A stretch of 64,000 nucleotides of DNA, from NCBI GenBank assembly GCA_007751255.1, contig CP036296.1, forward strand, positions 6,448,001 to 6,512,000, read 5' to 3'. The translations under genes were made by a program, and so were the position numbers. The first letter of the stretch is position 1. Each line of letters opens with the position of its first letter. The DNA is from Engelhardtia mirabilis (GTDB lineage: Bacteria; Planctomycetota; UBA1135; GCA-002686595). The notes beneath the pieces were generated by a model. It searched no databases. It was not told where the DNA came from and worked only from the letters and a program-made list of their open reading frames with translations. Shown piece by piece: positions 50,722 through 60,130 of the stretch.

Positions 50722-53358
50722 ATGCGCTACCTGCTGCCCGTTCTCCTTCTCGCCCTGGTCTTCGCGGCCTTCTCGGCCTCCCTGGGCGGGGAGTTCGTCT
50801 ACGACGACCGGTCCGCGATCCAAGCCAACCCGCTGATCCGCGACCTGGGGAACCTGCCGCAGTTCTTCAGCGGCGGCTACTGGGACTTCCTGCGACCGGA
50901 GGAGTCCGCGCGCATCGCCCAGTGGCGGCCCCTGACGGCCACGACCCTGGCCCTGGGCTACGCCCTCGGTGACGGCTCGCCCCACGGCTTCCGACTGACG
51001 TCGATCCTCGTGCACCTCGCGGCGACCCTGGCGGCGTTCGCCCTGGGGCGCCGCGTTGGGCTGGGAGCGCTCGGCGCGACCCTGGCGGCGGCCGTCTACG
51101 GGCTGCACCCGGTGCAGGTCGAGGCGGTGGCCTGGTCGAGCTCGATCGCCGATCCCTTGCTGGGTCTGTTCGGCCTGGTCTCGATCGAGCGCTGGATCGC
51201 CTGGCGCCAGCGGGGCTCTCGGGGACTGCCCCTGGGGTTCCTCACGGCCACGGCCCTGGCGCTCTTGTCGAAGGAGGTCGGTCTGGTGCTGTTGCTGGTG
51301 CCGTTCCTCGTCGATCGCGTGCTGCGCCCGACGGCCGCGGCGCAGGGCAGTGCGCCGCAGGCGAACCGACGGGGGCCACTGGTCGCCGTGGCCGCCCTGG
51401 CAGCCCTCTACTTGGGCGCGCGAATCGCCGTCTTCGGCCAGCTCACGGGCGGCCTCGGTCGCGTCAACGGCATCACCGAGCTGCCCCTGGCCCGGCGCAT
51501 CAGCCTGCGCTTCGATGTCATCGGCGACGCCCTCGCGACCCTCGTCGCGCCCTTCGACCTGCGCGTGTTCCACACGGTCGATCCCCTCGGCGGCGGACTG
51601 TCCGACGGACGGGTGATCGCTGGCCTCGCGGCCGTCGGCGCGATCGCGGTCGGGCTGTGGGTCCTCGCTCGACGCCGCTCGCGCCTGGCGCTGTTCGGCG
51701 GTCTCTTGACCTTGCTGCCGCTGCTGCCGATCGTCGCGCGCCCGGGCGCCCTGGGTCGCTTCCCCCTGTCCGACCGCTACCTGGTCCTCTCGACCGCCGG
51801 GCTCGGGTTGCTGCTCGCCGCCCTCGTTCAGGGACTCGCGAGCCGGCCGGCGCGGCGCAACCTGGCCCAGGGAGCCTTGGTCGTCTACGCGCTGCTCCTG
51901 GGCTTGGTCAGCTTCCGGCGCGTCCCGGTCTGGCACGACGACGAGACCCTGTTCACCACGGCGGCCGAGGAGAGCCCGGAGAGCCCCTTGCCCCACTGGT
52001 CCCTGGGTCGCGTGCTGCTCGAGCGCTTCCAACAGGAGCCCGCCCTGGACTTGGCCGAGAGCGCCCTCTCGCGCTTCGAGCGGGCGCTCGACATCGCCGA
52101 GGACTTCCGCCAGGACCGCGCCCACGCGATGGTCAGCTCAAACGACGTGCTGCAGTCGAACATCGGCCTGGGTTGGAGCTACCTGCTGGTCGCGCCCTTC
52201 GATGGCTACGGCGACTACGAGTCGCCCCAGCGCATCTTCGAGTTGCAGCTCGACGCCAGGCCCGACAGTCGCGAGGCCTGGGTCGGGCTGGGAGCGACTT
52301 TGAAGGCCCAGAAGCGCTTCGAGGAGGCGATCGACGCCTTCGGGCACGCGATCCAGATCGATCGGCGCTTCGCCGAGGCGCACTTCGACCTGGGGCAGGT
52401 CTACATGGAGATCGAGCGCTTCGGCTTGGCGCGCGCCAGCTTCGAGCGAGTGCTGGAGCTGCGCAGCGGCGTGCTCGACGACTACCTGTGGGCGGCGCGC
52501 GCGGCCATCGAGGAGCGCCAGCTCTCCCTGGCCGAGGGCTACCTGGCCACCGCCGATCGACTCGCTCCCGGCGATCCCCAGGCGCCGACCCTGCAGTCGA
52601 CGATCGCCTTCCGCCGCCGCGACTACCCGGCCGCCCTGGACGCGGCCGACGAGGCCCTGCGCCGCGACGGCGAGCACGCCTGGGCCCACAGCGAGCGGGC
52701 CAAGGCCCTGCTGCAGCTCGGCCAGGACGACGACGCCCTGCTGGCCTTCCGGCGCGCCTGCGACTTCGGCCCGGAGCAGTTCGAGCCCCACTACAACGTG
52801 GCCGCGATCCTGATCGGGCGCGGGGCGACGGAAGCCGCCCTGCCGTACCTGCGTCGCGCCTACGAGCTGTGTCCCGACTCGGGCCTGCGCGGCAACCTGC
52901 GCGGCGACCTCTCGCGCGCCTTCGCGCAGGACCGGGCCGGACTGATCGAGCTGGCGCGCCTCGACGGTGCCCGCGGCGACATCGATTCCGGCCTCTACTG
53001 GGCCCAGGGCGCGCTCAACCTCGATCCCGACGACGTCGACGCCCTGCGTCTGGCCGCGGAGCTGCTGCGCCGCGACGGTCGACCGGCCGACGCCGCGCAG
53101 CTCCTGTTCCGAGCCGTCGAGGTGCGCCCGGGCGCGTTCCCGATCGTGCGCGAGCTCGGGCTGGCCCTGGTCGAAGCCGGCGACGGCAATGCTGCGCGCC
53201 CCTGGTTGCAGGAGGCGCTGGAGCTGCTCGACGAGGCCCTACCCGGCGACAGCGAAGCCGCCGTCAAGTCGCGCGAGCTGATGCGCGGCCAACTCGAGCA
53301 CAGCCTGGAGGCGATCCCCCTCGGCCCCACGCCCGCGCCCTCGAACGACGGCGAGTGA
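50722..53358 (+). CDS. TMTC-like membrane protein with TPR domain
   Basis: This 878-residue protein has about nine or ten membrane helices in residues 1-400. The first loop carries FVYDDRSAIQANPLI, matching the DD motif of GT-C/TMTC-type O-mannosyltransferase-like proteins, and a second loop carries YGLHPVQVEAVAWSSSI. Residues ~440-860 are TPR repeats (AWVGLGATLKAQKRFEEAID, AHFDLGQVYMEIERFGLARA, VDALRLAAELLRRDGRPADA). It would transfer a lipid-linked sugar to exported proteins, or organise complexes through the TPRs. The acceptor is unknown. Confidence 0.85.
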   Translation: MRYLLPVLLLALVFAAFSASLGGEFVYDDRSAIQANPLIRDLGNLPQFFSGGYWDFLRPEESARIAQWRPLTATTLALGYALGDGSPHGFRLTSILVHLAATLAAFALGRRVGLGALGATLAAAVYGLHPVQVEAVAWSSSIADPLLGLFGLVSIERWIAWRQRGSRGLPLGFLTATALALLSKEVGLVLLLVPFLVDRVLRPTAAAQGSAPQANRRGPLVAVAALAALYLGARIAVFGQLTGGLGRVNGITELPLARRISLRFDVIGDALATLVAPFDLRVFHTVDPLGGGLSDGRVIAGLAAVGAIAVGLWVLARRRSRLALFGGLLTLLPLLPIVARPGALGRFPLSDRYLVLSTAGLGLLLAALVQGLASRPARRNLAQGALVVYALLLGLVSFRRVPVWHDDETLFTTAAEESPESPLPHWSLGRVLLERFQQEPALDLAESALSRFERALDIAEDFRQDRAHAMVSSNDVLQSNIGLGWSYLLVAPFDGYGDYESPQRIFELQLDARPDSREAWVGLGATLKAQKRFEEAIDAFGHAIQIDRRFAEAHFDLGQVYMEIERFGLARASFERVLELRSGVLDDYLWAARAAIEERQLSLAEGYLATADRLAPGDPQAPTLQSTIAFRRRDYPAALDAADEALRRDGEHAWAHSERAKALLQLGQDDDALLAFRRACDFGPEQFEPHYNVAAILIGRGATEAALPYLRRAYELCPDSGLRGNLRGDLSRAFAQDRAGLIELARLDGARGDIDSGLYWAQGALNLDPDDVDALRLAAELLRRDGRPADAAQLLFRAVEVRPGAFPIVRELGLALVEAGDGNAARPWLQEALELLDEALPGDSEAAVKSRELMRGQLEHSLEAIPLGPTPAPSNDGE

Positions 53359-53418
53359 GCCCGGACCTGTGGTCGGCGCATGGCGCAGCAGGCACGCCCT
53401 GCCTATCGTCGCGCCAAC

Positions 53419-54597
53419 ATGAGTGATTCAGCTGCAACGGCCGGGCGTTGGCACCGGCCGATGGTGCCGCGCAAGCCCGACGAGCTCCACCGGGCGGCCA
53501 CGCCGCTCGAGCTGCTCTACGACCTGTGCTTCGTGGTCGCCATCGCCCAGGCAGCGCAGTCCCTGCACCACGCGCTCGCGCACGGCGAGGGTTGGCACGC
53601 GCTGGTGCCGTTCGGCATGGTGTTCTTCGCCATCTGGTGGGCCTGGATGGGCTTCACCTGGTTCGCGTCGGCCTACGACACCGACGACGTGCCCTACCGG
53701 CTGAAGGTCCTGCTGCAGATGTTCGGGCTGCTGGTGCTGGCCGCCGGTGTACCGCGGGCCTTCGAGCACCAGGACTTCCGCTTCATGGTCGTGGGCTACG
53801 CCATCATGCGCGTCGGCCTGGTGGCCCAGTGGCTGCGGGCGGCGCGGTCCGATCGGGGGCGGCGCAGCACGGCCCTGCGCTACGCGACTGGGATCAGCGT
53901 GCTGCAGGTGGCATGGATCGGCATGCTGGCTCTGCCCGCGCAGTGGCAGGCGACGGTGTGGCTGCTCTTGGTTCCCGCGGAGCTGGGCGTGCCGGTCTGG
54001 GCCGAGCGCGCGGGCGCCACCAGTTGGCACCCCCACCACATCACCGAGCGCTACGGCCTGATGACGATCATCGTCATCGGCGAGTCCGTGCTCGCCGCCA
54101 CCGTCGCGATCCAAACCGCGCTCGACGCGGGCGCCTTCTCGGCCGCCCTGGTGGCCGTGATCCTCAGCGCCCCGGTGATTCTCTTCGCTATGTGGTGGCT
54201 GTACTTCCAGCGGCCCGCGGTGGCCGCCGAGCGCACGAACTGGAAGGCCATCGCCTGGGGCTATGGCCACTACTTCGTCTTCGCAGCCGCCGCGGCCACC
54301 GGCACCGGACTCGCTGTCGTCGTCGACCACGCCGCGCACAGCGCCCACATCAGCTCACTCGCGGCCAGCCTGACCCTGGCGATCCCCGTCGCCCTCTACG
54401 TCATCAGCCTCGCGCTCAACCACATGCGCTGCGGCGATGGGGGGTGGAGGCACTTCCTGATCGCGCTCCTCTGCTTGGGGACCGCGTGGTTGCCGCTCGG
54501 CCCGGTCTGGATCGCAGCCGCGCTCGCCCTACTCACCGCCATCGAAGTCGTGGACGAGAACCGGCGTGCGATCCAGCAGGACGGCGCGGCCGCGTAG
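53419..54597 (+). CDS. Low temperature requirement A (LtrA) family membrane protein
   Basis: This 392-residue protein is chosen to start at ATG 53419 because sequence before it lacks coding character. It shows the LtrA opening RAATPLELLYDLCFVVAIAQ, WWAWMGFTWFASAYDTDD, and about ten membrane helices; the His-x-x-x-Glu site HHITERYGLMTIIVIGESVL is conserved. The biochemical role of the family is unknown (first linked to cold growth in Listeria). It lies 60 bp downstream of the TPR gene, transcribed in the same direction. Confidence 0.92.
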   Translation: MSDSAATAGRWHRPMVPRKPDELHRAATPLELLYDLCFVVAIAQAAQSLHHALAHGEGWHALVPFGMVFFAIWWAWMGFTWFASAYDTDDVPYRLKVLLQMFGLLVLAAGVPRAFEHQDFRFMVVGYAIMRVGLVAQWLRAARSDRGRRSTALRYATGISVLQVAWIGMLALPAQWQATVWLLLVPAELGVPVWAERAGATSWHPHHITERYGLMTIIVIGESVLAATVAIQTALDAGAFSAALVAVILSAPVILFAMWWLYFQRPAVAAERTNWKAIAWGYGHYFVFAAAAATGTGLAVVVDHAAHSAHISSLAASLTLAIPVALYVISLALNHMRCGDGGWRHFLIALLCLGTAWLPLGPVWIAAALALLTAIEVVDENRRAIQQDGAAA

Positions 54598-54651
54598 GTA
54601 CCGACCAAGCGCACGAAACCAGCGGTCGGGTGCTCACGCACTCGCCGCCCC

Positions 54652-55962
54652 TCAACCGAAAAGCCCGAGCGGCTGATGGACGTGCCCGGGGAAGACGGCG
54701 TCGAGGTCGCTGACCCCCATGCCCTCGAGCAGGATCTCGCCCAAGAGGTCGCGGTAGTCGGTGGTGACGGCGAGGTCGCCCTGATCGAGTTGGGACTCGG
54801 CCAGGCCGGGCCAAGGGCCGTGGACTTGGCCGCCGTGCACGGCGCCACCCTGCACGAAGATCAGGCCGCCGTGGCCGTGGTCGGTGCCGGCGCTGCCGTT
54901 CTCGGCGACGCGGCGCCCGAACTCAGAGTGGGCCACGAGAACCACCCGGTCCGCCACCGGAAGGGTGTCCTGGTCGAAGGCCGCGAAGGCGCGCGTGAGG
55001 TCGTCGAGCATGGCCGACATCTGACCGCCGTTGGGCCCTTGGTTGGCGTGGTGGTCCCAGCCGCCGTAGTCGAGGGTGATGGCTTCGAGGCCCACGTCGG
55101 CCTTGATCAGGGCCGCGGCGGCGCGCAGCTGCTGGCCGAAGGTGCTGTCGGGGTAGGTGGCTGTCGGCTCGGGCTGGTAGCTGGCGATGCCCAGTGAGTC
55201 GAGCAAGTCGATGCCGCCGAAGGTCGTGCCCGCGGTCACGTTCAGGGGCGGGAGCGCGGCGGGGTAGGCGGCTTGGATGGCCGCGCGCCGTCGATCGGCG
55301 GTGAAGGCGGCGCCGGGGAAGGCGAAGTTCGCGGGGTCCGGCACGGCCAGGGTCTTGGGCGCCTTGGCCAGGGTCCTGGGCAGGAGGTCCTCGATCGCCA
55401 CGGCTCGCAGGCCCGCGGCCGGCGCCGTGGGCGGCGCGTTCACCAACGCCCGGGCCAACCAGCCGGAGTCCACGTTGCCCAGGGGCTGCTGCGGCAGGCC
55501 GAACTCGATCTTGCTGAAGGCCAGGAAGTGCGAGCGGGTCGGATCGGTCGATCCGGCCGCGTGGACCAGGGCCAGGCGGCCGCCGGCGAATGCCTCCTGC
55601 AAGGGCGCGGCGGCGGGGTTGAGGCCGAAGAAGCCGTCCAGGTCGAGGGCGCCACCGGACTTGCCCGGCGCCGGCACCGCGAGGCTCGGCCGGGCCTGGT
55701 AGTAGCCCGCGTCGCCGTGGGGCACGCAGACCGAGAGGCCGTCCATGGCGCCGCGCAGCAGCACGTAGACCAGCGTCGTGCGCGGCGCCGCTCCGCCCGC
55801 GGCCCGCGCCACGCCCGGCAACCACAGGGGCGCCGTCAGGGCTCCCGCCCCGGCCAGGGCGCCGCGCCCCAGGAACTGGCGCCGGGAGAAGCTGCGGTAC
55901 TCGTCGCAGGCGCCGTGGTCGTTGCGGCCCGGCGCGCTCTCGTCTCGGTGTTGGTCTGACAT
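54652..55962 (-). CDS. DUF1501 protein with Tat signal
   Basis: This 436-residue protein starts at ATG 55962. It has a twin-arginine signal SRRQFLGRGALAGAGALTAP at residues ~25-44. The sulfatase-like DUF1501 fold is visible in VYVLLRGAMDGLSVCVPHGD, LDGFFGLNPAAAPLQEAF, HSEFGRRVAENGSAGTDHGH. DUF1501 proteins are exported, of unknown reaction, and nearly always neighbour a DUF1800 gene, as here (20 bp apart). The two are presumably one operon and act together at the cell surface. Confidence 0.93.
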   Translation of the reverse strand: MSDQHRDESAPGRNDHGACDEYRSFSRRQFLGRGALAGAGALTAPLWLPGVARAAGGAAPRTTLVYVLLRGAMDGLSVCVPHGDAGYYQARPSLAVPAPGKSGGALDLDGFFGLNPAAAPLQEAFAGGRLALVHAAGSTDPTRSHFLAFSKIEFGLPQQPLGNVDSGWLARALVNAPPTAPAAGLRAVAIEDLLPRTLAKAPKTLAVPDPANFAFPGAAFTADRRRAAIQAAYPAALPPLNVTAGTTFGGIDLLDSLGIASYQPEPTATYPDSTFGQQLRAAAALIKADVGLEAITLDYGGWDHHANQGPNGGQMSAMLDDLTRAFAAFDQDTLPVADRVVLVAHSEFGRRVAENGSAGTDHGHGGLIFVQGGAVHGGQVHGPWPGLAESQLDQGDLAVTTDYRDLLGEILLEGMGVSDLDAVFPGHVHQPLGLFG

Positions 55963-55982
55963 GGCTGGCTCGCTGGGTTCGG

Positions 55983-57410
55983 TCAATAGAGCTGGAAGTG
56001 CGGCATGGAAGCCGCCAGGGCCACGGCTTCGCGCACGAGGAAGCCGGTCAGGAGCGTGAAGTCGTCCACGTAGCGCTGCACCAGGGCGACCTCGGAGCTC
56101 GGCGAGCGCCCGCCGGTCAGGCGCTCGTCGATGGCGGAGGCCAGCTGCGACTTGGGCGGGTTGCCGATCGCGACCAGGAAGGCGTCGGGGTCGAAGGAGC
56201 AGCCCAGGTAGACGCCGGCCAGGAGGTTCGAGGCGAACTCCCAACGGGGCAGGAGCGAGCTGCCCCAGGCGCCGAGCGAGTCGGGGTAGCCGTTGGGCGG
56301 CGACCAGTCGTAGGGCACCTGCCCCATGCGCCGCAGGCCCTCGGTCATCAGGTAGGTGCTCTGCACCTCGATCCCCGCGGCGCGCAGCAAGGACGCGGCG
56401 AAGTGCAGGGGGCGCTTCAGCTTGGGCTGCTCCCAGGGCTTCACGCGCAGGAAGTGCTCGGGCCGCAGGGTGGCGCGCACCATCTCGCGCAGGTCGCCAC
56501 CGCTCGAGTGGTAGACCTCGGCCACCCGCTCGACGATCGCCGGCGGCACGTCGTAGCCCAGGAACCAGCGGCACAGCTTGCCGGCTACGTTACGAGCCGT
56601 GGAGTCGTGGCCAGCCAGGATCGCCAGGACCTGACTGCCGTCGCTGAGCCCGCCGAACTCGGGCAGGTCGACACCCAGCACCGTCTTCTCGCCCTGGTCG
56701 TGCAGCAGCCAGGTGAACTTGAAGTCACCGAAGCCGGGCCCCGGCGTGGTGTCGAAGGTCCAGCCGGTGAAGGCCCGCGCCACGTTCTTGACGTCGTCCT
56801 CGGTGTAGCCGCCGTCGACACCCAGCGTGTGCAGCTCCATCAACTCGCGGGCGTAGTTCTCCTGGGCGCCGAGCACCGTGTTGGCGTAGTTGTCCAGGTA
56901 GACCGACATGGCCGCGCTGCGCGCCGAGGCGACCAGCAGCTCCGGGAAGCGCCCCAGGGCGTGGGCGCGGATCACTTCGCGGTCGTCGACGGTCTTGAGC
57001 AGCGTGCAGAGGCCGGCCTGGTGGTAGACGTTGAAGTGGTCGGAGAACAGCTCGACCACGCGCTCGAAGAGCTGCCGCTTCGAGAAGGCCGCGCGCAGCA
57101 CCGCCGCCTGGCGCAGCTCGAGCAGGGGCACGATGCCGAGCTCGCCGTAGGCCGCGAGCAGTTGCCCGGCGCTCAGGTTCAAGCTGCCCAGGCCGACGAG
57201 CTTGGCGTCGAGGGCGCTGTCGTCGATCAGGTTCGGCGTGAGGTGGTACTCCACGTAGCCTTCGAAGCCGAGTTGGCGGGCCAACTGGAACTCCTCGGGG
57301 CACAAGCCGTTCGTGACGCGGTCGACGAGGGCGGCGAGGAGCTGGTCCTCGCTGGGCATGGACAGGGTCCGCGCGGCCGTCGGATCGACGGCGGGCTGGG
57401 CGATCTGCAT
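55983..57410 (-). CDS. DUF1800 protein
   Basis: This 475-residue protein starts at ATG 57410, preceded by GGAGGAG. Typical DUF1800 motifs: LFERVVELFSDHFNVYHQAG, LGAQENYARELMELHTLGVD with GGYTEDDVKNVARAFTGWTF, and CRWFLGYDVPPAIVERVAEV. The family is helical and of unknown function. There is no clear signal peptide, so export may depend on the DUF1501 partner. First gene of the pair. Confidence 0.92.
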   Translation of the reverse strand: MQIAQPAVDPTAARTLSMPSEDQLLAALVDRVTNGLCPEEFQLARQLGFEGYVEYHLTPNLIDDSALDAKLVGLGSLNLSAGQLLAAYGELGIVPLLELRQAAVLRAAFSKRQLFERVVELFSDHFNVYHQAGLCTLLKTVDDREVIRAHALGRFPELLVASARSAAMSVYLDNYANTVLGAQENYARELMELHTLGVDGGYTEDDVKNVARAFTGWTFDTTPGPGFGDFKFTWLLHDQGEKTVLGVDLPEFGGLSDGSQVLAILAGHDSTARNVAGKLCRWFLGYDVPPAIVERVAEVYHSSGGDLREMVRATLRPEHFLRVKPWEQPKLKRPLHFAASLLRAAGIEVQSTYLMTEGLRRMGQVPYDWSPPNGYPDSLGAWGSSLLPRWEFASNLLAGVYLGCSFDPDAFLVAIGNPPKSQLASAIDERLTGGRSPSSEVALVQRYVDDFTLLTGFLVREAVALAASMPHFQLY

Positions 57411-57680
57411 CGCTCCTCCGGGGTTCGGCCGGGATGCCCTGGGCACCGCCGACGACTGGCGTGAAGGGCGAAGGCGCAGCGAGCGACGGCGCGCGCGACT
57501 TCACCAACCGGACGGACGCGCGTGGACGGGGGGCGTGAAAAGAGAATCGCCCCTTCGCGACAGGAAGCTCCCCCACGGCGTCGCGCGCCCGATCCAACCC
57601 TCCCTCGAGCGAACCCGCCGCTCAGCGCGGCGCAGGCCCTGCGCCCGGCGCCAGCTGCGTGAGGCCGTCGAGGCGGTCGC

Positions 57681-58268
57681 TCACCGAGCCTGCCACTCGC
57701 CGCGCAGGACCGCGTAGAGGATCACGTCCTCGAAGCGCTCCCAGCGCCGCTGGCGTTGGCGTAGGTGGCCTTCCTGCTGCATGCCGAGCTTCTCGAGCAC
57801 GCGGCCCGAGCTGGGGTTGCGGGCCACGTGGTGGGCCTCGACGCGGTTCGCGTTCCAAGCGCCGAAGCACCAATCGATCACCGCGCGCCCGGCTTCGGTG
57901 GCGAAGCCGCGGCCCCAGGCGTTGCGCCCGAGCCAGTAGCCGAGCTCCGCGTTGCGGCAGGGGGCGTCGAGCTTGGCCAACACGCCGCCGCACAGCCCGT
58001 TCAGGCTCCCGGGCGGCGTCTCGATCGGCTCGATGGCCCAGTGCACCGCCTGGCCTGCCTCGGCCAGGTGCCGTTGGCGCTCGAGCTGGCGCCGCGCGTC
58101 GTCGAGGCCGAAGGGGTGCGGGTAGCCGGCGGTGAACTCGACCACCTCGAAGGCCTCGAGCAGGGCCGTCAGGCGCGGCGCGTCGTCCTCGACGAAGGGC
58201 CGCAGGCGCAGGCGCGCGGTCTCGATCACGGGCGGGGCCGAGAGGTCGATCGATCGTTCGTCGCTCAC
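57681..58268 (-). CDS. GNAT-family N-acetyltransferase (RimJ/RimL type)
   Basis: This 195-residue protein starts at GTG 58268. Acetyl-CoA-dependent transferase of the RimJ/RimL subgroup: ETARLRLRPFVEDDAPRLTA at the N-terminus, ELGYWLGRNAWGRGFATEAG for the pyrophosphate loop, ANRVEAHHVARNPSSGRVLE and KLGMQQEGHLR at the end. Possible substrates are protein N-termini or small amines. Divergent from glpD, with a 66-bp shared upstream region. Confidence 0.9.
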   Translation of the reverse strand: MSDERSIDLSAPPVIETARLRLRPFVEDDAPRLTALLEAFEVVEFTAGYPHPFGLDDARRQLERQRHLAEAGQAVHWAIEPIETPPGSLNGLCGGVLAKLDAPCRNAELGYWLGRNAWGRGFATEAGRAVIDWCFGAWNANRVEAHHVARNPSSGRVLEKLGMQQEGHLRQRQRRWERFEDVILYAVLRGEWQAR

Positions 58269-58334
58269 CGGCGCAGGGTAACCGCGGCGGGCCGGCCTTG
58301 AACCGCGCGCTCCGGTGGGCGATGGTCGAGATCC

Positions 58335-59993
58335 GTGACGACCCCGCACCCCCTGGCCCCTCCCCCCCGCGACGAGCGGCGCGCACGCCTGGCGGCCGGC
58401 GGCCTCGACGTGCTCGTGATCGGCGGGGGCATCACCGGCGCCGGCCTGGCCCTGGACCTGGCGGTTCGCGGCCTCTCGGTGGCCCTGGTGGAGCGCGGCG
58501 ACTGGGCCGGCGCGACCTCGAGCGCCTCCTCGCGCCTGGTCCACGGCGGGCTGCGCTACCTGGAGCACGGGGACCTGGCCCTGGTGCGGGAGTCCTGCCT
58601 CGAGCGGGCGCTCTTGCTGCGCAATGCCGCCGGTCTGGTGTGGCCGGAGACCTTCGCCTTTCCCGTGCGACGCGGCGACCGAGTGGGTCGGCTGAAGCTC
58701 GCCGCGGGCCTGGCCCTGTACACCGCTCTGTCGGTACCGCGCGCCCTGGGTCTGCCCAAGCTGCTCTCGGCCGCCGACGTGCGCGCGCGCGTCCCCGACA
58801 TCGAGGCGGACGGCCTGCGCGGCGGCGGCGCCTACCTGGACGGCGCCACCGACGACGCGCGCCTGTGTTGGGCGGTGGTTCGCACGGCGATCGCCCAGGG
58901 TGCGGTGTGCCTCTCGCGCTGCGAGGTCGAAGCGGTGCAGGACGGCGCGGAGGGCGTGCGCGCGAAGCTGCGCGATCACGAGTCCGGCGAAGCCTTCGAC
59001 GTCACGGCGCGCGCGAGCGTCCTGGCCGGTGGGCCGCTGGTGGAGGAGCTGCGCGGCCGCGCCGGGCTCGGCGGACGTTGGATCGCGCCGACCCGTGGCA
59101 GCCACATCGTCGTGCCCCGCGAGCGCCTGTTCACCCACGGCGCGGTGATCTTCCCGTCGAGCGTCGACGGTCGCGTGATGTTCCTGATCCCCTGGCCGCG
59201 GCACACGGTGATCGGCACCACCGACCTCGACGCGCCGGCCGGAGCTCCGCCCTCGGCCACGGGGCAGGAGGTGCGCTACCTGCTGGACTCCGCCAACGGC
59301 TTGGCGCCCGGGGCCCAGCTCGACGCGGACGACGTGCTCTCGACCTGGTCGGGGTTGCGGCCTCTGCTCGCGGCGCCCGAGGAGGACCCGGGGGCGCGCA
59401 GCCGCGAGGAACGCGTGGAGCGCGACGGCAACCTCTACACCATCGCCGGCGGCAAGCTCACCGGCTACCGCTCGATGGCCGAGAAGCTCGGCGCCAGGAT
59501 CGCCCGCGACCTGGGCACCGGGAACGGGCACGCCAAGTCCCCCACCCGCGACCTGCGCCTGTGGGGAGCCCTCGACGCGCAGGTGGCCCAACCGGACTGG
59601 TCCGGGCGCATTCCCGAAGGTGACGCGATCAGGGCCCAGGCTTGGGTCCGGCGCTACGGCGTGCATGCGAGCGCCGTGCGGGCGGCCTGCGACGACGCCG
59701 ATTGCGCCGACGCAGCGGGACTCGACTCGGATGCGTCGACGCTCCTCGATCCCGAGACCCTCGCGGGCGAGGTCGACTGGGCCGCCCAGTGCGAGGACGC
59801 ACTCGGTGCCTGCGACGTGCTGCTGCGGCGCACCGACATCGCCTACGGCCCGCGCGAGAACGTCGAGCGCGCGGCGCCGCTGGTGATCGCACGCCTGGCA
59901 CGTCGGCTCGGGTGGGACGGCGTTCGCGTGGATAGCGAACAAGCCCAGGTGCGAGCAATGCTCGAGCACCTGCACGGCTGGCGCGACCAATAG
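58335..59993 (+). CDS. glpD: FAD-dependent glycerol-3-phosphate dehydrogenase
   Basis: This 552-residue protein starts at GTG 58335. It oxidises sn-glycerol-3-phosphate to dihydroxyacetone phosphate and passes electrons to quinone at the inner membrane. It shows the FAD dinucleotide motif VLVIGGGITGAGLALDLAVR (residues 26-45), SSRLVHGGLRYLEHGDLALV, and ARASVLAGGPLVEEL. The catalytic domain RGSHIVVPRERLF plus MFLIPWPRHTVIGTTDLDAP is typical, as is the C-terminal GlpD cap (WVRRYGVHASAVRAAC). No glpK or glpF is nearby. Confidence 0.93.
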   Translation: MTTPHPLAPPPRDERRARLAAGGLDVLVIGGGITGAGLALDLAVRGLSVALVERGDWAGATSSASSRLVHGGLRYLEHGDLALVRESCLERALLLRNAAGLVWPETFAFPVRRGDRVGRLKLAAGLALYTALSVPRALGLPKLLSAADVRARVPDIEADGLRGGGAYLDGATDDARLCWAVVRTAIAQGAVCLSRCEVEAVQDGAEGVRAKLRDHESGEAFDVTARASVLAGGPLVEELRGRAGLGGRWIAPTRGSHIVVPRERLFTHGAVIFPSSVDGRVMFLIPWPRHTVIGTTDLDAPAGAPPSATGQEVRYLLDSANGLAPGAQLDADDVLSTWSGLRPLLAAPEEDPGARSREERVERDGNLYTIAGGKLTGYRSMAEKLGARIARDLGTGNGHAKSPTRDLRLWGALDAQVAQPDWSGRIPEGDAIRAQAWVRRYGVHASAVRAACDDADCADAAGLDSDASTLLDPETLAGEVDWAAQCEDALGACDVLLRRTDIAYGPRENVERAAPLVIARLARRLGWDGVRVDSEQAQVRAMLEHLHGWRDQ

Positions 59994-60130
59994 GCGACTT
60001 CCTCGCTGCCGCACGGATTGGTCGCGGCGGGCTCGGTCGCGAGCCACAATCGCGCCCGCCTGTCGACACCATCGTCGACGACGCCGGACACGCTCCGGCG
60101 GGACGCCCACTGCTCGCTCCAGGATCTTTC

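Noticed and set aside
57681-60110. Minus-strand open frame extending upstream of the acetyltransferase
   Set aside because: The extension is antisense to glpD; the GNAT domain begins right after GTG 58268.
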